Shown one piece after another: positions 42,212 through 49,568 of a stretch of 49,568 nucleotides of DNA (the first letter of the stretch is position 1; each line of letters starts with the position of its first letter). Origin of the DNA: an uncultured Eubacteriales bacterium (GTDB lineage Bacteria; Bacillota; Clostridia; Lachnospirales; Lachnospiraceae); contig OMXJ01000025.1 in NCBI GenBank assembly GCA_900315015.1, positions 1 through 49,568 of the forward strand, in the 5' to 3' direction. A model generated the notes under the pieces. It ran no database searches, had not been told where the DNA came from, and saw nothing but the letters and a program-made list of their open reading frames with translations. A program made the position numbers and the translations under genes.

Positions 42212-44426
42212 GGGAAAAAAAGAAAAAGTAAAAAGAAAAAGTAAGACGCCTTTTAGGCAGTCTATGCGTTGGAAAATGACCCTTTTGATGACCTTTGCCC
42301 TGTTAGTGTCAATATTTGTTGTATGGTCGGTAAATAGGCTGTTTCTTGAAAAGTATTATAAAAGGACAAAGATTAATACTCTAGAAAGCGTATATAATAG
42401 AATCGATCTTTTATTAAATGAATCTGAACTTACAGAAATAGACGAGGATACGGAGGTAAAGCTTTCATCAATTGGCTCTAATCAGAATGTAGATATATTT
42501 ATTATCTCATTATTAGGACAGAACCTTGATTCTGAAGGCTTCGGTATGAAAGAACCTGGGAATCCCGGAAATCCTGGAAATCCTGGAGATTTCGGACAGC
42601 AAAATAATACGGAAAATAAAAAGCGTGAAGAAGGAAATTCCTTCGAAACAGATTTCCAAAGCTATATGGCTTCAAAAGATAGTGCACTTACTGAAGATGG
42701 CACTTTAGATGCGGATGGTAGTGCACTTACTGAAGATGGCACTTTAGATGCGGATGGAAGTGAACTCACTGAAGATGGCACTTTAGATGCGGATGGTAGT
42801 GAACTCACTGAAGATGGCACTTTAGATGCGGGTGGTAGTGAACTCACTGAAGATAGCACTTTAGATGCAGGTGATTTTGACGGAGAAACTACGGGTAGTA
42901 ATCCTAAAGAAGAGCAGGAAAAAACTACGGAAAGTAAGCTAGAAGAAAATCAGGAAAAGACTACGGAAAGTAAGCTAGAAGAAAATCAGGAAGAAACTAC
43001 GGAAAGTAAGCTAGAAGAAAATCAGGAAGAAACTACAGAAAGTAAGCCGGGAGGAGACCAGGGAGAAACTGCCGGTAACAAGCCGGAAGGAGAGCAGGGA
43101 GAAAATGGTCCGATTAAGGGAAAATACATTATATATCCGACCAGGTATTCCCTTAGAGAGTATGAAAATATAATTAATTCCATGAGGCTATATACATTCG
43201 GAGTAGCTGGAGCAAAGGCAATCGGAATAGAAGATATTAAGACTATTTCGACATCTGACAGCTATAGTATATATTCTCAGAAAAATATTATGTACGGTTC
43301 TGATTATATAGATCTTTACGGAAAAACCAGTGCAGGCTATACCATATTTTTAAGAACTAACTATGCAAGCATAGAGGAAAGTGCAACGATTGCAAATAGG
43401 TTCCTGCTTTATGTAGGCATTATTATAATTACGCTCGGAAGTGTAGGAATGTATTACCTAAGCAGGCGTTTTACAAAGCCTATTCTTGAGTTATCAGAAA
43501 TATCGGAAAAAATGAGTGAAATGAACTTTGATGTAAAGTACAAAGTGACAACTAATGACGAAATTGCAACTTTAGGTCAGAGTATGAATCGTTTAGCAGA
43601 AAATCTCGAAAAGAATATCAGGGAATTAAAAATGGCAAATAATGAACTAGCCCTTGATAATGAAAGAAAAACTGCAGTAGATGAAATGAGAAAGGAATTC
43701 CTTTCAAATGTAACTCATGAGTTAAAAACTCCTATTGCATTGATACAAGGATATGCAGAAGGACTTGTAGATGATGTAAATGATGACCCGGAGGGCAGAA
43801 AGTATTATGCAGATGTAATAGTTGATGAGGCAAAGAAGATGAATGTAATGGTAAAGAAGCTTCTTTCATTAAATCAGCTTGAATTTGGAAAAGCTCAGAT
43901 TGATTTGGAACGATTTGACATAGTCGCTGTAATAAAATCTGTTTTAAGAGCCTCAGAAATAATGATCTCTCAAAAAGGAATCAAAGTAATTTTTGAAGAG
44001 AAAAATCCTATATATGTTTGGGCGGATGAATATATGATGGAAGAGGTAATTACGAATTATGTAAGTAACGCCATAAATCATATTGATGGAAAAAAGATAA
44101 TAGAAATAAAGCTTATTAAATACAGTGAAGTACTCCGTGTGGCTGTTTATAATACTGGAGAACTTATACCTGAGGAAAGTCTTGATAAGGTCTGGGTAAA
44201 GTTTTATAAGGTCGATAAGGCGCGTACCCGTGAATACGGCGGAAGCGGAATAGGACTTTCAATAGTAAAAGCCATTATGGAAGCACATAATAAAAAGTAT
44301 GGAGTTGCAAATCATGAAAATGGAGTAGAATTCTGGTTTGAAATCGACTATGATCCAGAGACAGCAGGAGGGCAGAAGAAAATAGGAGAAAAATCAGCAG
44401 ACGAAACAAAAAAGCAAAAGCGATAG
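42210..44426 (+). CDS. Sensor histidine kinase with a repeat-filled extracellular domain
   Basis: 738 residues. TM1 at about 20-44; extracellular region about 45-395; TM2 at about 396-415; HAMP about 415-468; HisKA with the phospho-His in FLSNVTHELKTP (about 501); HATPase with NYVSNAINH and GGSGIGLSIVKAI. The sensor region holds a collagen-like GNPGNPGNPGD, five acidic 13-residue repeats (ALTEDGTLDADGS type, about 158-222) and four to five 12-residue repeats (TTESKLEENQE type, about 238-297). The repeats are probably a disordered stalk of variable length. The ligand is unknown; the partner is the OmpR-type regulator just upstream. Confidence 0.93.
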   Translation: MGKKEKVKRKSKTPFRQSMRWKMTLLMTFALLVSIFVVWSVNRLFLEKYYKRTKINTLESVYNRIDLLLNESELTEIDEDTEVKLSSIGSNQNVDIFIISLLGQNLDSEGFGMKEPGNPGNPGNPGDFGQQNNTENKKREEGNSFETDFQSYMASKDSALTEDGTLDADGSALTEDGTLDADGSELTEDGTLDADGSELTEDGTLDAGGSELTEDSTLDAGDFDGETTGSNPKEEQEKTTESKLEENQEKTTESKLEENQEETTESKLEENQEETTESKPGGDQGETAGNKPEGEQGENGPIKGKYIIYPTRYSLREYENIINSMRLYTFGVAGAKAIGIEDIKTISTSDSYSIYSQKNIMYGSDYIDLYGKTSAGYTIFLRTNYASIEESATIANRFLLYVGIIIITLGSVGMYYLSRRFTKPILELSEISEKMSEMNFDVKYKVTTNDEIATLGQSMNRLAENLEKNIRELKMANNELALDNERKTAVDEMRKEFLSNVTHELKTPIALIQGYAEGLVDDVNDDPEGRKYYADVIVDEAKKMNVMVKKLLSLNQLEFGKAQIDLERFDIVAVIKSVLRASEIMISQKGIKVIFEEKNPIYVWADEYMMEEVITNYVSNAINHIDGKKIIEIKLIKYSEVLRVAVYNTGELIPEESLDKVWVKFYKVDKARTREYGGSGIGLSIVKAIMEAHNKKYGVANHENGVEFWFEIDYDPETAGGQKKIGEKSADETKKQKR
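42681..42875 (+). repeat. 39-bp minisatellite in the kinase gene (5 units)
   Basis: Five consecutive 39-bp units, nearly identical, each encoding LTEDGTLDADGS plus one residue. The unit length is a multiple of three, so copy changes keep the frame. Confidence 0.95.
42921..43100 (+). repeat. 36-bp minisatellite in the kinase gene (4 units plus a decayed fifth)
   Basis: Units start at 42921, 42957, 42993 and 43029, with a degenerate one at 43065. Each encodes a TTESKLEENQE-type segment; the frame is preserved on copy change. Confidence 0.92.
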
Positions 44427-44463
44427 TTACAAAACAATAGTTTAAAAATAACGAAAAACAATA

Positions 44464-44508
44464 AAAATACACATATGAGAAAAATAATTCTTATATGTGT
44501 ATTTTTTT
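44464..44508 (+). terminator. Terminator of the two-component operon
   Basis: An 18-bp stem with one G-U pair (44464-44481 with 44488-44505), 6-nt loop, then further Ts. The A-rich left arm would also allow termination on the other strand. Confidence 0.92.
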
Positions 44509-44666
44509 ACACATTTAATGCGTTAGAATATTTTTTGTAAGATGAACAAAGAAATCTTAAGTTACAAAAATTATCATGAATTAATAATTTATAAGGTGAT
44601 ACGTATGGGAAAATAACGTAATAGGAAATAAGTTAATAAAAAATCACGAGATACAATAAAAATATC

Positions 44667-44695
44667 TTGACTTTTGGAAATTCGTAATGTATAAT
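44667..44695 (+). promoter_or_regulatory. Promoter of the small membrane protein gene
   Basis: TTGACT (44667-44672), 17-bp spacer, TATAAT (44690-44695). The leader is about 160 nt. The rest of 44509-44861 is very A-rich and shows nothing I can name. Confidence 0.75.
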
Positions 44696-44861
44696 GTGAC
44701 TACATCAAACAAGAAAAGCATGATGAAAAGAAGCAAAATAATGTATTAGAATAATATGCGAAAAGAAATCAGTAAATCGCATTTAGAAAATAATTACGAG
44801 AAAAAAGATTATTACCGTTGTTGACTGTTTTAAAGGAGAAGAATTCCAGGAGGAAACTAAA

Positions 44862-45188
44862 ATGCTTAATAATTATTTAGACGGTTTATCAGATGAAGAA
44901 TTCATGAGTTTTGCTTTTGTTTCAGCAATATTAATTGCAAGCGTTGCAATAGCAATAATCGCAGCAATTGCTCACATTTTAAAGAAAAATGGAATTTTAG
45001 AAAAGTTATTTGACTTATCATTAGAAGTATTAGATGCTGTTTATATTGTATATTACAATTTGCACTATAATTTAAAGCCAGAGAAAAAGCAGCAGAAGAC
45101 AGGAAAAGCAATGCATAAAGCTTCATGTCAATCAAAGGTAAAGGTGATGAGCGAGAAACAGATATATGGGGCAAAGCGTGCAGCGTAA
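44862..45188 (+). CDS. Small membrane protein, unknown
   Basis: 108 residues with an excellent binding site (AGGAGGAAA). An acidic N-terminus (LSDEEFMSF) is followed by one long TM (FAFVSAILIASVAIAIIAAIAHIL, about 18-41), an amphipathic middle (FDLSLEVLDAVYIVYYNLHYNL) and a basic tail with a single Cys. It has its own promoter and terminator. I do not recognise it. Confidence 0.7.
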   Translation: MLNNYLDGLSDEEFMSFAFVSAILIASVAIAIIAAIAHILKKNGILEKLFDLSLEVLDAVYIVYYNLHYNLKPEKKQQKTGKAMHKASCQSKVKVMSEKQIYGAKRAA

Positions 45189-45231
45189 ATAGCCAATCAG
45201 ATCTCATAAATTATACAACATACCAAACAAG

Positions 45232-45268
45232 ATACCGCAGGCAGCTTTGCCTGTGGTATTTTGTTTTC
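45232..45268 (+). terminator. Terminator of the small membrane protein gene
   Basis: A 12-bp stem ATACCGCAGGCA/TGCCTGTGGTAT with one wobble, GCTT loop, T-rich tail. Confidence 0.92.
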
Positions 45269-45355
45269 ATAAAAAAATGAAGCTTCTTAGGGATAAGTGC
45301 TTAAGAAATTAGAAAAGTAACGTAATAAGTAGCATGGCCTGAGCCAAGAGAAGTA

Positions 45356-45384
45356 TTGCTAAAGTGAATAAAATATGCTAAAAT
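45356..45384 (+). promoter_or_regulatory. Promoter of rlmD
   Basis: TTGCTA (45356-45361), 17-bp spacer, TAAAAT (45379-45384). Confidence 0.65.
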
Positions 45385-45440
45385 TAAAAGACGATTTGTC
45401 AAAAAAGCAAATTTAGCTTACAGGAAATAGGGGAATTAAA

Positions 45441-46880
45441 ATGGCAGAAATAAAAGAAAATAAGAGAATTTTTAAGAAAAATGATGAAGTTGAAATAGAA
45501 ATAATAGACCTTACAGATAAAGGTGATGGTATAGGAAAATATGAGGGATTTACCATATTTGTAAAAGGTGCATTAATTGGAGACATTGTAGTAGCACATC
45601 TCATATATGTTCAAAAAAGATATGCAAATGCGATTATTGCAAAAATAGTAAAGCCATCAGAGCATAGAGTAGAATCACCATGTCCTGTAGCTGGAAAATG
45701 CGGCGGCTGTCAGGTGATGAATCTTAAATATGAAGAGCAGCTGAAAATGAAGCAGTCAAAGGTATATAACTGCCTGAAAAGAATAGGTGGCATAGAAAAT
45801 CCAAATGTTCTTGATATAAAAGGAATGGAATATCCTTATTTTTATCGTAACAAGGCGCAGTTTCCTGTAGGTGAGGATAAGTTAGGAAAGCCATTAATAG
45901 GCTTTTACTCAATGAGGTCACATAATATTATCAGTTCTGATGATTGCTACATAGAATCACCAGATTTTAATGCTGTAAAAAATGTAATCACATCATTTAT
46001 GGAAAAGTATAAGGTGAAGGCTTATGATGAAAAGACGCGCAAGGGAATATTAAGACATGTACTGATGAGAAAGGCGCATGCAACGGGAGAAATAATGGTG
46101 TGTCTTATAATTAATGCAGACAAATTGCCACATGAGGCAGAATTGCTAGCCATGCTTTTGGATATGGATTTTGAAGGGGATAGGCCGGATGGAATACCAG
46201 ATGAAGTGTATGGAAAAAAGCCCTTCATCAAATGCATTGCAGTGAATGTTAATAAGGAAAATACCAATATAATTCTAGGCAGAAAAACATACTTTTTAAC
46301 TAAAGAGAAGAACATACTAGATAAAATAGGCGACGTAAGTTTTGAAATAGCCCCTCAGTCCTTTTTCCAGGTGAATCCATTGCAGACAAGAAAACTTTAT
46401 GAGACAGCTCTTGAATATGCTGAACTAGATGGAAGCCAGGTGGTGTGGGATCTTTATTGTGGAATAGGCACAATATCATTGTTCCTTGCAAGAAAAGCTA
46501 AAAAGGTTTATGGAGTTGAAATAGTCCCAGAAGCCATAGAAAATGCAAAGAAAAATGCAGAAATAAATGGCATAGAAAATGCAGTCTTTGAATGTGGCCC
46601 AGCTGAAGAAATAGTCGAAAAAATGCTAAAAAATGTTCAAGAAAAAACGGATGTTGTAGTAGTTGATCCACCAAGAGCAGGACTTGATGAAAAATTAATA
46701 TCAACAGTTGTCGGAATGCAGCCAGAGAGAATAGTATATGTATCCTGTGATCCAGCAACACTTGCAAGAGACGTGAAATTATTTGGCGAGCAAGGCTATG
46801 AATTCATAAAAGCCCAGCCGGTTGATATGTTCAGCGCAACGGTGCATGTGGAGACTGTATGCTTGCTGATGCGAGAATAG
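45441..46880 (+). CDS. rlmD: 23S rRNA (uracil-C5)-methyltransferase, RlmD/TrmA family
   Basis: 479 residues. An N-terminal TRAM RNA-binding domain (about 10-70), then Fe-S cluster cysteines in SPCPVAGKCGGCQ plus a nearby partner. The methyltransferase domain has the FFQVNPLQT region, the SAM loop WDLYCGIGTISLFLA, VVDPPRAGLDE, and the catalytic Cys of YVSCDPATLARD. It methylates uridine in 23S rRNA; the exact position (747 or 1939) cannot be settled from sequence alone. A short extra segment (about 235-255) is present. Confidence 0.92.
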   Translation: MAEIKENKRIFKKNDEVEIEIIDLTDKGDGIGKYEGFTIFVKGALIGDIVVAHLIYVQKRYANAIIAKIVKPSEHRVESPCPVAGKCGGCQVMNLKYEEQLKMKQSKVYNCLKRIGGIENPNVLDIKGMEYPYFYRNKAQFPVGEDKLGKPLIGFYSMRSHNIISSDDCYIESPDFNAVKNVITSFMEKYKVKAYDEKTRKGILRHVLMRKAHATGEIMVCLIINADKLPHEAELLAMLLDMDFEGDRPDGIPDEVYGKKPFIKCIAVNVNKENTNIILGRKTYFLTKEKNILDKIGDVSFEIAPQSFFQVNPLQTRKLYETALEYAELDGSQVVWDLYCGIGTISLFLARKAKKVYGVEIVPEAIENAKKNAEINGIENAVFECGPAEEIVEKMLKNVQEKTDVVVVDPPRAGLDEKLISTVVGMQPERIVYVSCDPATLARDVKLFGEQGYEFIKAQPVDMFSATVHVETVCLLMRE

Positions 46881-47087
46881 CGTATTTACGGGCTTTGCAG
46901 GCATTTTTGAAGGAAAGATATCGATGAAAACAGGGGCATAAAATATGAACTTATGGTGGGTAGTAGTGCCTGGGAGTTGAGTGGAATAACATATCGGCGG
47001 ACAATCTGCCGGAAACACCAAAAAGTATAGATTAATCCTAAGAAATAGATTTATTTGGGGAAAATGCATAAATGGAGAAATAACGAA

Positions 47088-48139
47088 ATGATTAGAAAAT
47101 CAAATTTAGAAATATTAAGAATAATCTGTATGTTTGGAATTATTTCTATGCACACGTTTGGCCAATTTCTTGGTACTTGCACAGGAATAAATTTAGGGTA
47201 TGGAGTGCTTATAAATAGCATATTTAACATGGGAGTTTCCTGCTTCATGATAATTAGCGGCTATTTTGGCGTTAAATTTTCGACAAAAAAGGTGGTCACC
47301 TTAGAACTAATGATTCTATTTTATGGTTTACTTGGACAAATCATTAGTATTGCCGGCGCAGGAAATATTGTTATAAAGGATCTCTTTAAATCAATATTCC
47401 CAATATCTACGAGAAAATATTGGTATATGTCGGTCTATATGATCATTATTTTTATTTCAAAATATATTGATAAACTTCTTGAAAATTTAGATAGAAAAGG
47501 TTTTAGAACACTTATATATGTCCTGATACTATTCTTCTATATTATGCCTTCATTCATGTATTTCGAGATTATGAATGACGCAGGAAAGGGTATCGCAAAT
47601 ATGTTTACTGTCTATTTAACAGGAAGGTATATCAGACAGTACCATGATGATAAATTAGAGGCCAGAAAAATGTTTGCGATTGGAAGCGTTATTATAGGAT
47701 GTAGTTTTGTTGCTAATTATCTTTTGTCATTGCTGGTGAGGGGGGGATTGGCGCATTTTCTCCTTTTGCACGTGACAATTCGATTACTATTTACCTTGGC
47801 AGTGTTTTCTTTTTCCTAGCATTTAAAAATATGAGAGATGTTAAATCGGTTCTTATAAATAAATTTGCCAGTTCTGTTTTTGCGATATATTTATTTGAAG
47901 GAACAATTAGACAAATTATCAATCATTTTTATGACATAAGTATTTTTGGAGACAAGTGGTACCTGTTTGTTGTTATCGCACTGTATGTTTTAATAGTTAT
48001 GACCATAGTTTTCATTATAGATTTATTGAAGAAAAAGTTTTTGGGATCCCTTGAAAACACGCTCACTGATTTGATAGTTAAAGAACTGAGGAACATAAAA
48101 ACTAAAGCTTTGAAATCAACATTGTTGAATTCTATTTAA
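47088..48139 (+). pseudogene. Acyltransferase-3 family membrane protein split by a one-base frameshift
   Basis: The first part starts at ATG 47088 (GGAGAAA upstream): NLEILRIICMFGIISMHTFGQF and GVSCFMIISGYFG are the family's N-terminal motifs. The frame breaks at a run of seven G (47740-47746). With one more G the protein continues as GGIGAFSPFARDNSITIYLG and joins directly to FKNMRDVKSVLINKFASSVFAIYLFEG, ending at 48139 for about 351 residues, normal for the family. Such proteins O-acylate surface polysaccharides. It is either off by phase variation, a real mutation, or a sequencing error at the homopolymer. As read, translation ends at 47819. Confidence 0.85.
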
Positions 48140-48332
48140 TATTCCAAAAAGGGTTGGGCTTCATTATGTCAATAAGAAAACGAGGGACAACTATTACAGA
48201 ATGCTATCTTAAAAGAAATGCGTTGAAACAATCAGCGGCAATATTATAAGGTTTTGGATTTATTCTTAAGGTTGAAGGATAAGATGAATATCCTGTAGAT
48301 AAACACGAAATTAGGAATAAAAGGAAGTTAAT

Positions 48333-48890
48333 ATGAATATAATAGATATGAGATTTGATATCAATATGATAAAAGAGTTAATTGGAAAAGAGTTCACTAA
48401 ATATAAATGCGATGCGTTTGATTTCACAAACAGTGTCACGCAGATTATTGGTATCTACATTGGAGAGAGGGTTTTCTCGTTGACCAATATACAGGAGAAT
48501 GTTGATTATTTTGGGGATGATGACGACGTTGCAATTTGTAGGTTTACAGAAACGGTAGATGATAGTGTGAAATCGGCCTTCAAAGACACTGAAATGATAA
48601 CAACCCCAGTTGGTGGCACGATTGACAAAATTCTCCTCATAAATGAGAATCAAAAATTATTTAAGAATGATGAAGAGTTGTATAATGTGTGGCTTACAAG
48701 GGCAATTATCTTCTTTGTTGACAGAAGAGAGATCTCATTTGAAAAGGATAATGTTCCGTTTTCGGAAGAAATAGTAATTCATCGGGGATATGACTTAATT
48801 GAAAAACTTTCTGATGAAAAGGAATTTCTTACAGCTTGGAGTGAGGGACTTGTTCCTGAATGTACAAGAGACATTATAGAAATTGCCTGA
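48333..48890 (+). CDS. Conserved hypothetical protein
   Basis: 185 residues after AAAGGAAG. A soluble, acidic alpha/beta protein (YFGDDDDVAICRF, VIHRGYDLIEKLSD) without signal peptide or TM. I recall similar proteins of unknown function in Clostridia but no assigned role. Its neighbours (a broken acyltransferase and a Fic remnant) suggest an accessory island. The last codons run into the Fic remnant. Confidence 0.72.
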   Translation: MNIIDMRFDINMIKELIGKEFTKYKCDAFDFTNSVTQIIGIYIGERVFSLTNIQENVDYFGDDDDVAICRFTETVDDSVKSAFKDTEMITTPVGGTIDKILLINENQKLFKNDEELYNVWLTRAIIFFVDRREISFEKDNVPFSEEIVIHRGYDLIEKLSDEKEFLTAWSEGLVPECTRDIIEIA

Positions 48891-49185
48891 GACATTTGGT
48901 TTTTCGGTTAATAACGAGGTATTTGCTGAGAATTCATGGTATTTCAGGAACTCTCTTGCAAGAGCAAATTATAACGATCTAAGCAAGGGAATCAATGCAA
49001 CGACGATATGCTTGGAACGTTTCTTCGAAAATCTCTTGATGGGATATAATAATGAGTTAAAGAATAGATTTATCAATGTGGATTACAAGGAACAAAGTGC
49101 AATTCAAAGTTCCAAAGTGCCAAACACAAAGAGCCATAATGGCACTATGAAGATGACACTTGAGGAAATAACAATAATGAAGAAA
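48883..49185 (+). pseudogene. Fic-family protein, C-terminal remnant
   Basis: The frame encodes ENSWYFRNSLARANYNDLSK, then TTICLERFFENLLMGYNNEL and KNRFINVDYKE. These resemble the region that follows the catalytic loop in Fic AMPylases, continuing to LEEITIM, which looks like the start of the C-terminal winged helix. The catalytic HxFx(D/E)GNGR part is absent and no real start codon is present, so this is a fragment truncated at both ends. It overlaps the stop of the preceding gene. Confidence 0.6.
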
Positions 49186-49342
49186 ACAAGACACATCAAC
49201 AAAGAAAGAACAAGGTCTTTACGGCATAGGGATAAACAGTATCAAATCCTCCGTAGATAGATTGGGAGGATTGGTAAGTTTCGATTATGATGCCGGAATT
49301 TTTAAGCTGAACATTATGGTTCGTAATTGTTTACCGATTTAA
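49181..49342 (+). pseudogene. GHKL (AgrC-type) sensor kinase, C-terminal remnant
   Basis: In another frame from the Fic remnant, EQGLYGIGINSIKSSVDRLG and LVSFDYDAGIFKLNIM match the last ATP-binding segment (G-x-G-L/I) of AgrC-like GHKL kinases, ending at TAA 49340-49342. The upstream part of the kinase is missing, so the Fic and kinase fragments are joined by a deletion or insertion. Confidence 0.55.
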
Positions 49343-49355
49343 TTATCTGACTTTC

Positions 49356-49392
49356 GGTACAAGAAAGCGACATTTCAGTACACTTTGCGGCA
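49356..49392 (+). repeat. Four hexamers at helical spacing
   Basis: GGTACA (49356), GCGACA (49367), AGTACA (49377) and GCGGCA (49387) recur every 10-11 bp, alternating GTACA and GCGnCA types. They may be iterated protein-binding sites near the end of a mobile element. Confidence 0.4.
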
Positions 49393-49427
49393 CTTTTATG
49401 TAAAAACTATTGAAAAAATTGCCAGCG

Positions 49428-49499
49428 TGTGCTACGATTTTTGCAGGAAGTGATTCAGAAATGATTTCAAAACTTGCAAAGAACGTAGCACATTTTTTT
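49428..49499 (+). terminator. Long interrupted hairpin with T7 tail
   Basis: TGTGCTACG (49428-49436) pairs with CGTAGCACA (49484-49492). Inner TTTGCA/TGCAAA and GAAGTGATT/AATGATTTC pairings extend it, and T7 follows. It could be a terminator or part of a mobile-element end. Confidence 0.5.
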
Positions 49500-49568
49500 G
49501 TCATGGTGATGCTGGTTTTCTCTTACGGCATTTGCAATATAAGCGAACAAATTGCTCAGATATTCAGC
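49461..49568 (+). CDS. Possible start of an ORF cut by the window end
   Basis: ATG 49461 opens 36 codons to the window edge (MISKLAKNVAHFFVMVMLVF, then SYGICNISEQIAQIFS). It has no ribosome binding site and overlaps the hairpin, so it may be fortuitous. Not recognised. Confidence 0.25.
   Translation, partial: MISKLAKNVAHFFVMVMLVFSYGICNISEQIAQIFS

Noticed and set aside
42662-42859. Serine/alanine-rich ORF on the minus strand across the kinase repeats
   Set aside because: It is the shadow of the minisatellite in the opposite frame, with no start signals.
48166-48249. 27-codon ORF between the broken acyltransferase and the 185-residue gene
   Set aside because: Short and without a clear binding site or similarity; likely chance or debris.

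Overview
The window looks like a chromosomal segment of a low-GC Clostridia, most likely Lachnospiraceae. The signs are AT-rich DNA, strong AGGAGG ribosome binding sites, consensus sigma-A promoters, a one-piece 1374-residue PurL, a group-B-like monomeric [FeFe]-hydrogenase, tRNA and tmRNA genes without an encoded CCA, and a tmRNA tag ending in YALAA. The genus is inference. Every protein gene I call lies on the + strand; only a tRNA-Thr is on the - strand.

Region 1 (1-9416) is accessory DNA: two related MacB/LolCDE-type ABC exporters (ATPase plus about 840-residue FtsX-type permease) flank a small peptide-export module. The module has a 64-residue double-glycine peptide with a CxxC...CxxxH motif, a peptidase-C39 ABC exporter (PCAT) with a His/Glu repeat in an external loop, and an unrecognised two-TM protein. 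The second ATPase has lost 8 residues that carry the switch histidine (H-loop). A 73-bp perfect direct repeat joins the two exporter copies. This is the best candidate for an undescribed system.

Region 2 (9417-24369) is mostly housekeeping: a REC/degenerate-GGDEF/EAL protein with an HPt partner, a secreted transglutaminase-like protein, a divergent MraY, PurL, HisS, IspF, Mini-RNase III, RlmB, a NYN-domain protein with a histone-like tail, tRNA-Thr(GGT) and a DUF3810-type membrane metalloprotease.

Region 3 (24370-32860) holds a lysine riboswitch controlling dapA-dapB, whose terminator stem contains the dapA Shine-Dalgarno. An iron block follows: feoA, feoB, a FeoB-associated Cys-rich peptide, a membrane HMA protein, a Fur reduced to its DNA-binding domain and a DtxR-family regulator. 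Three copies of a TGTTAG-N6-CTAACA-like operator link feoA, feoB and the DtxR gene. The [FeFe]-hydrogenase is next.

Region 4 (32860-41361) has a YtrA-type GntR regulator with its own operator and an ABC-2 transporter, a second NatAB-like ABC system with two permeases, tmRNA (ssrA), and a cyclophilin lipoprotein.

Region 5 (41362-49568) has an OmpR-type two-component system whose sensor carries in-frame minisatellites, a small membrane protein, RlmD, an acyltransferase broken at a G7 tract, an unknown protein, and a decayed junction of a Fic remnant with a GHKL-kinase remnant. The window ends in what may be the edge of a mobile element.
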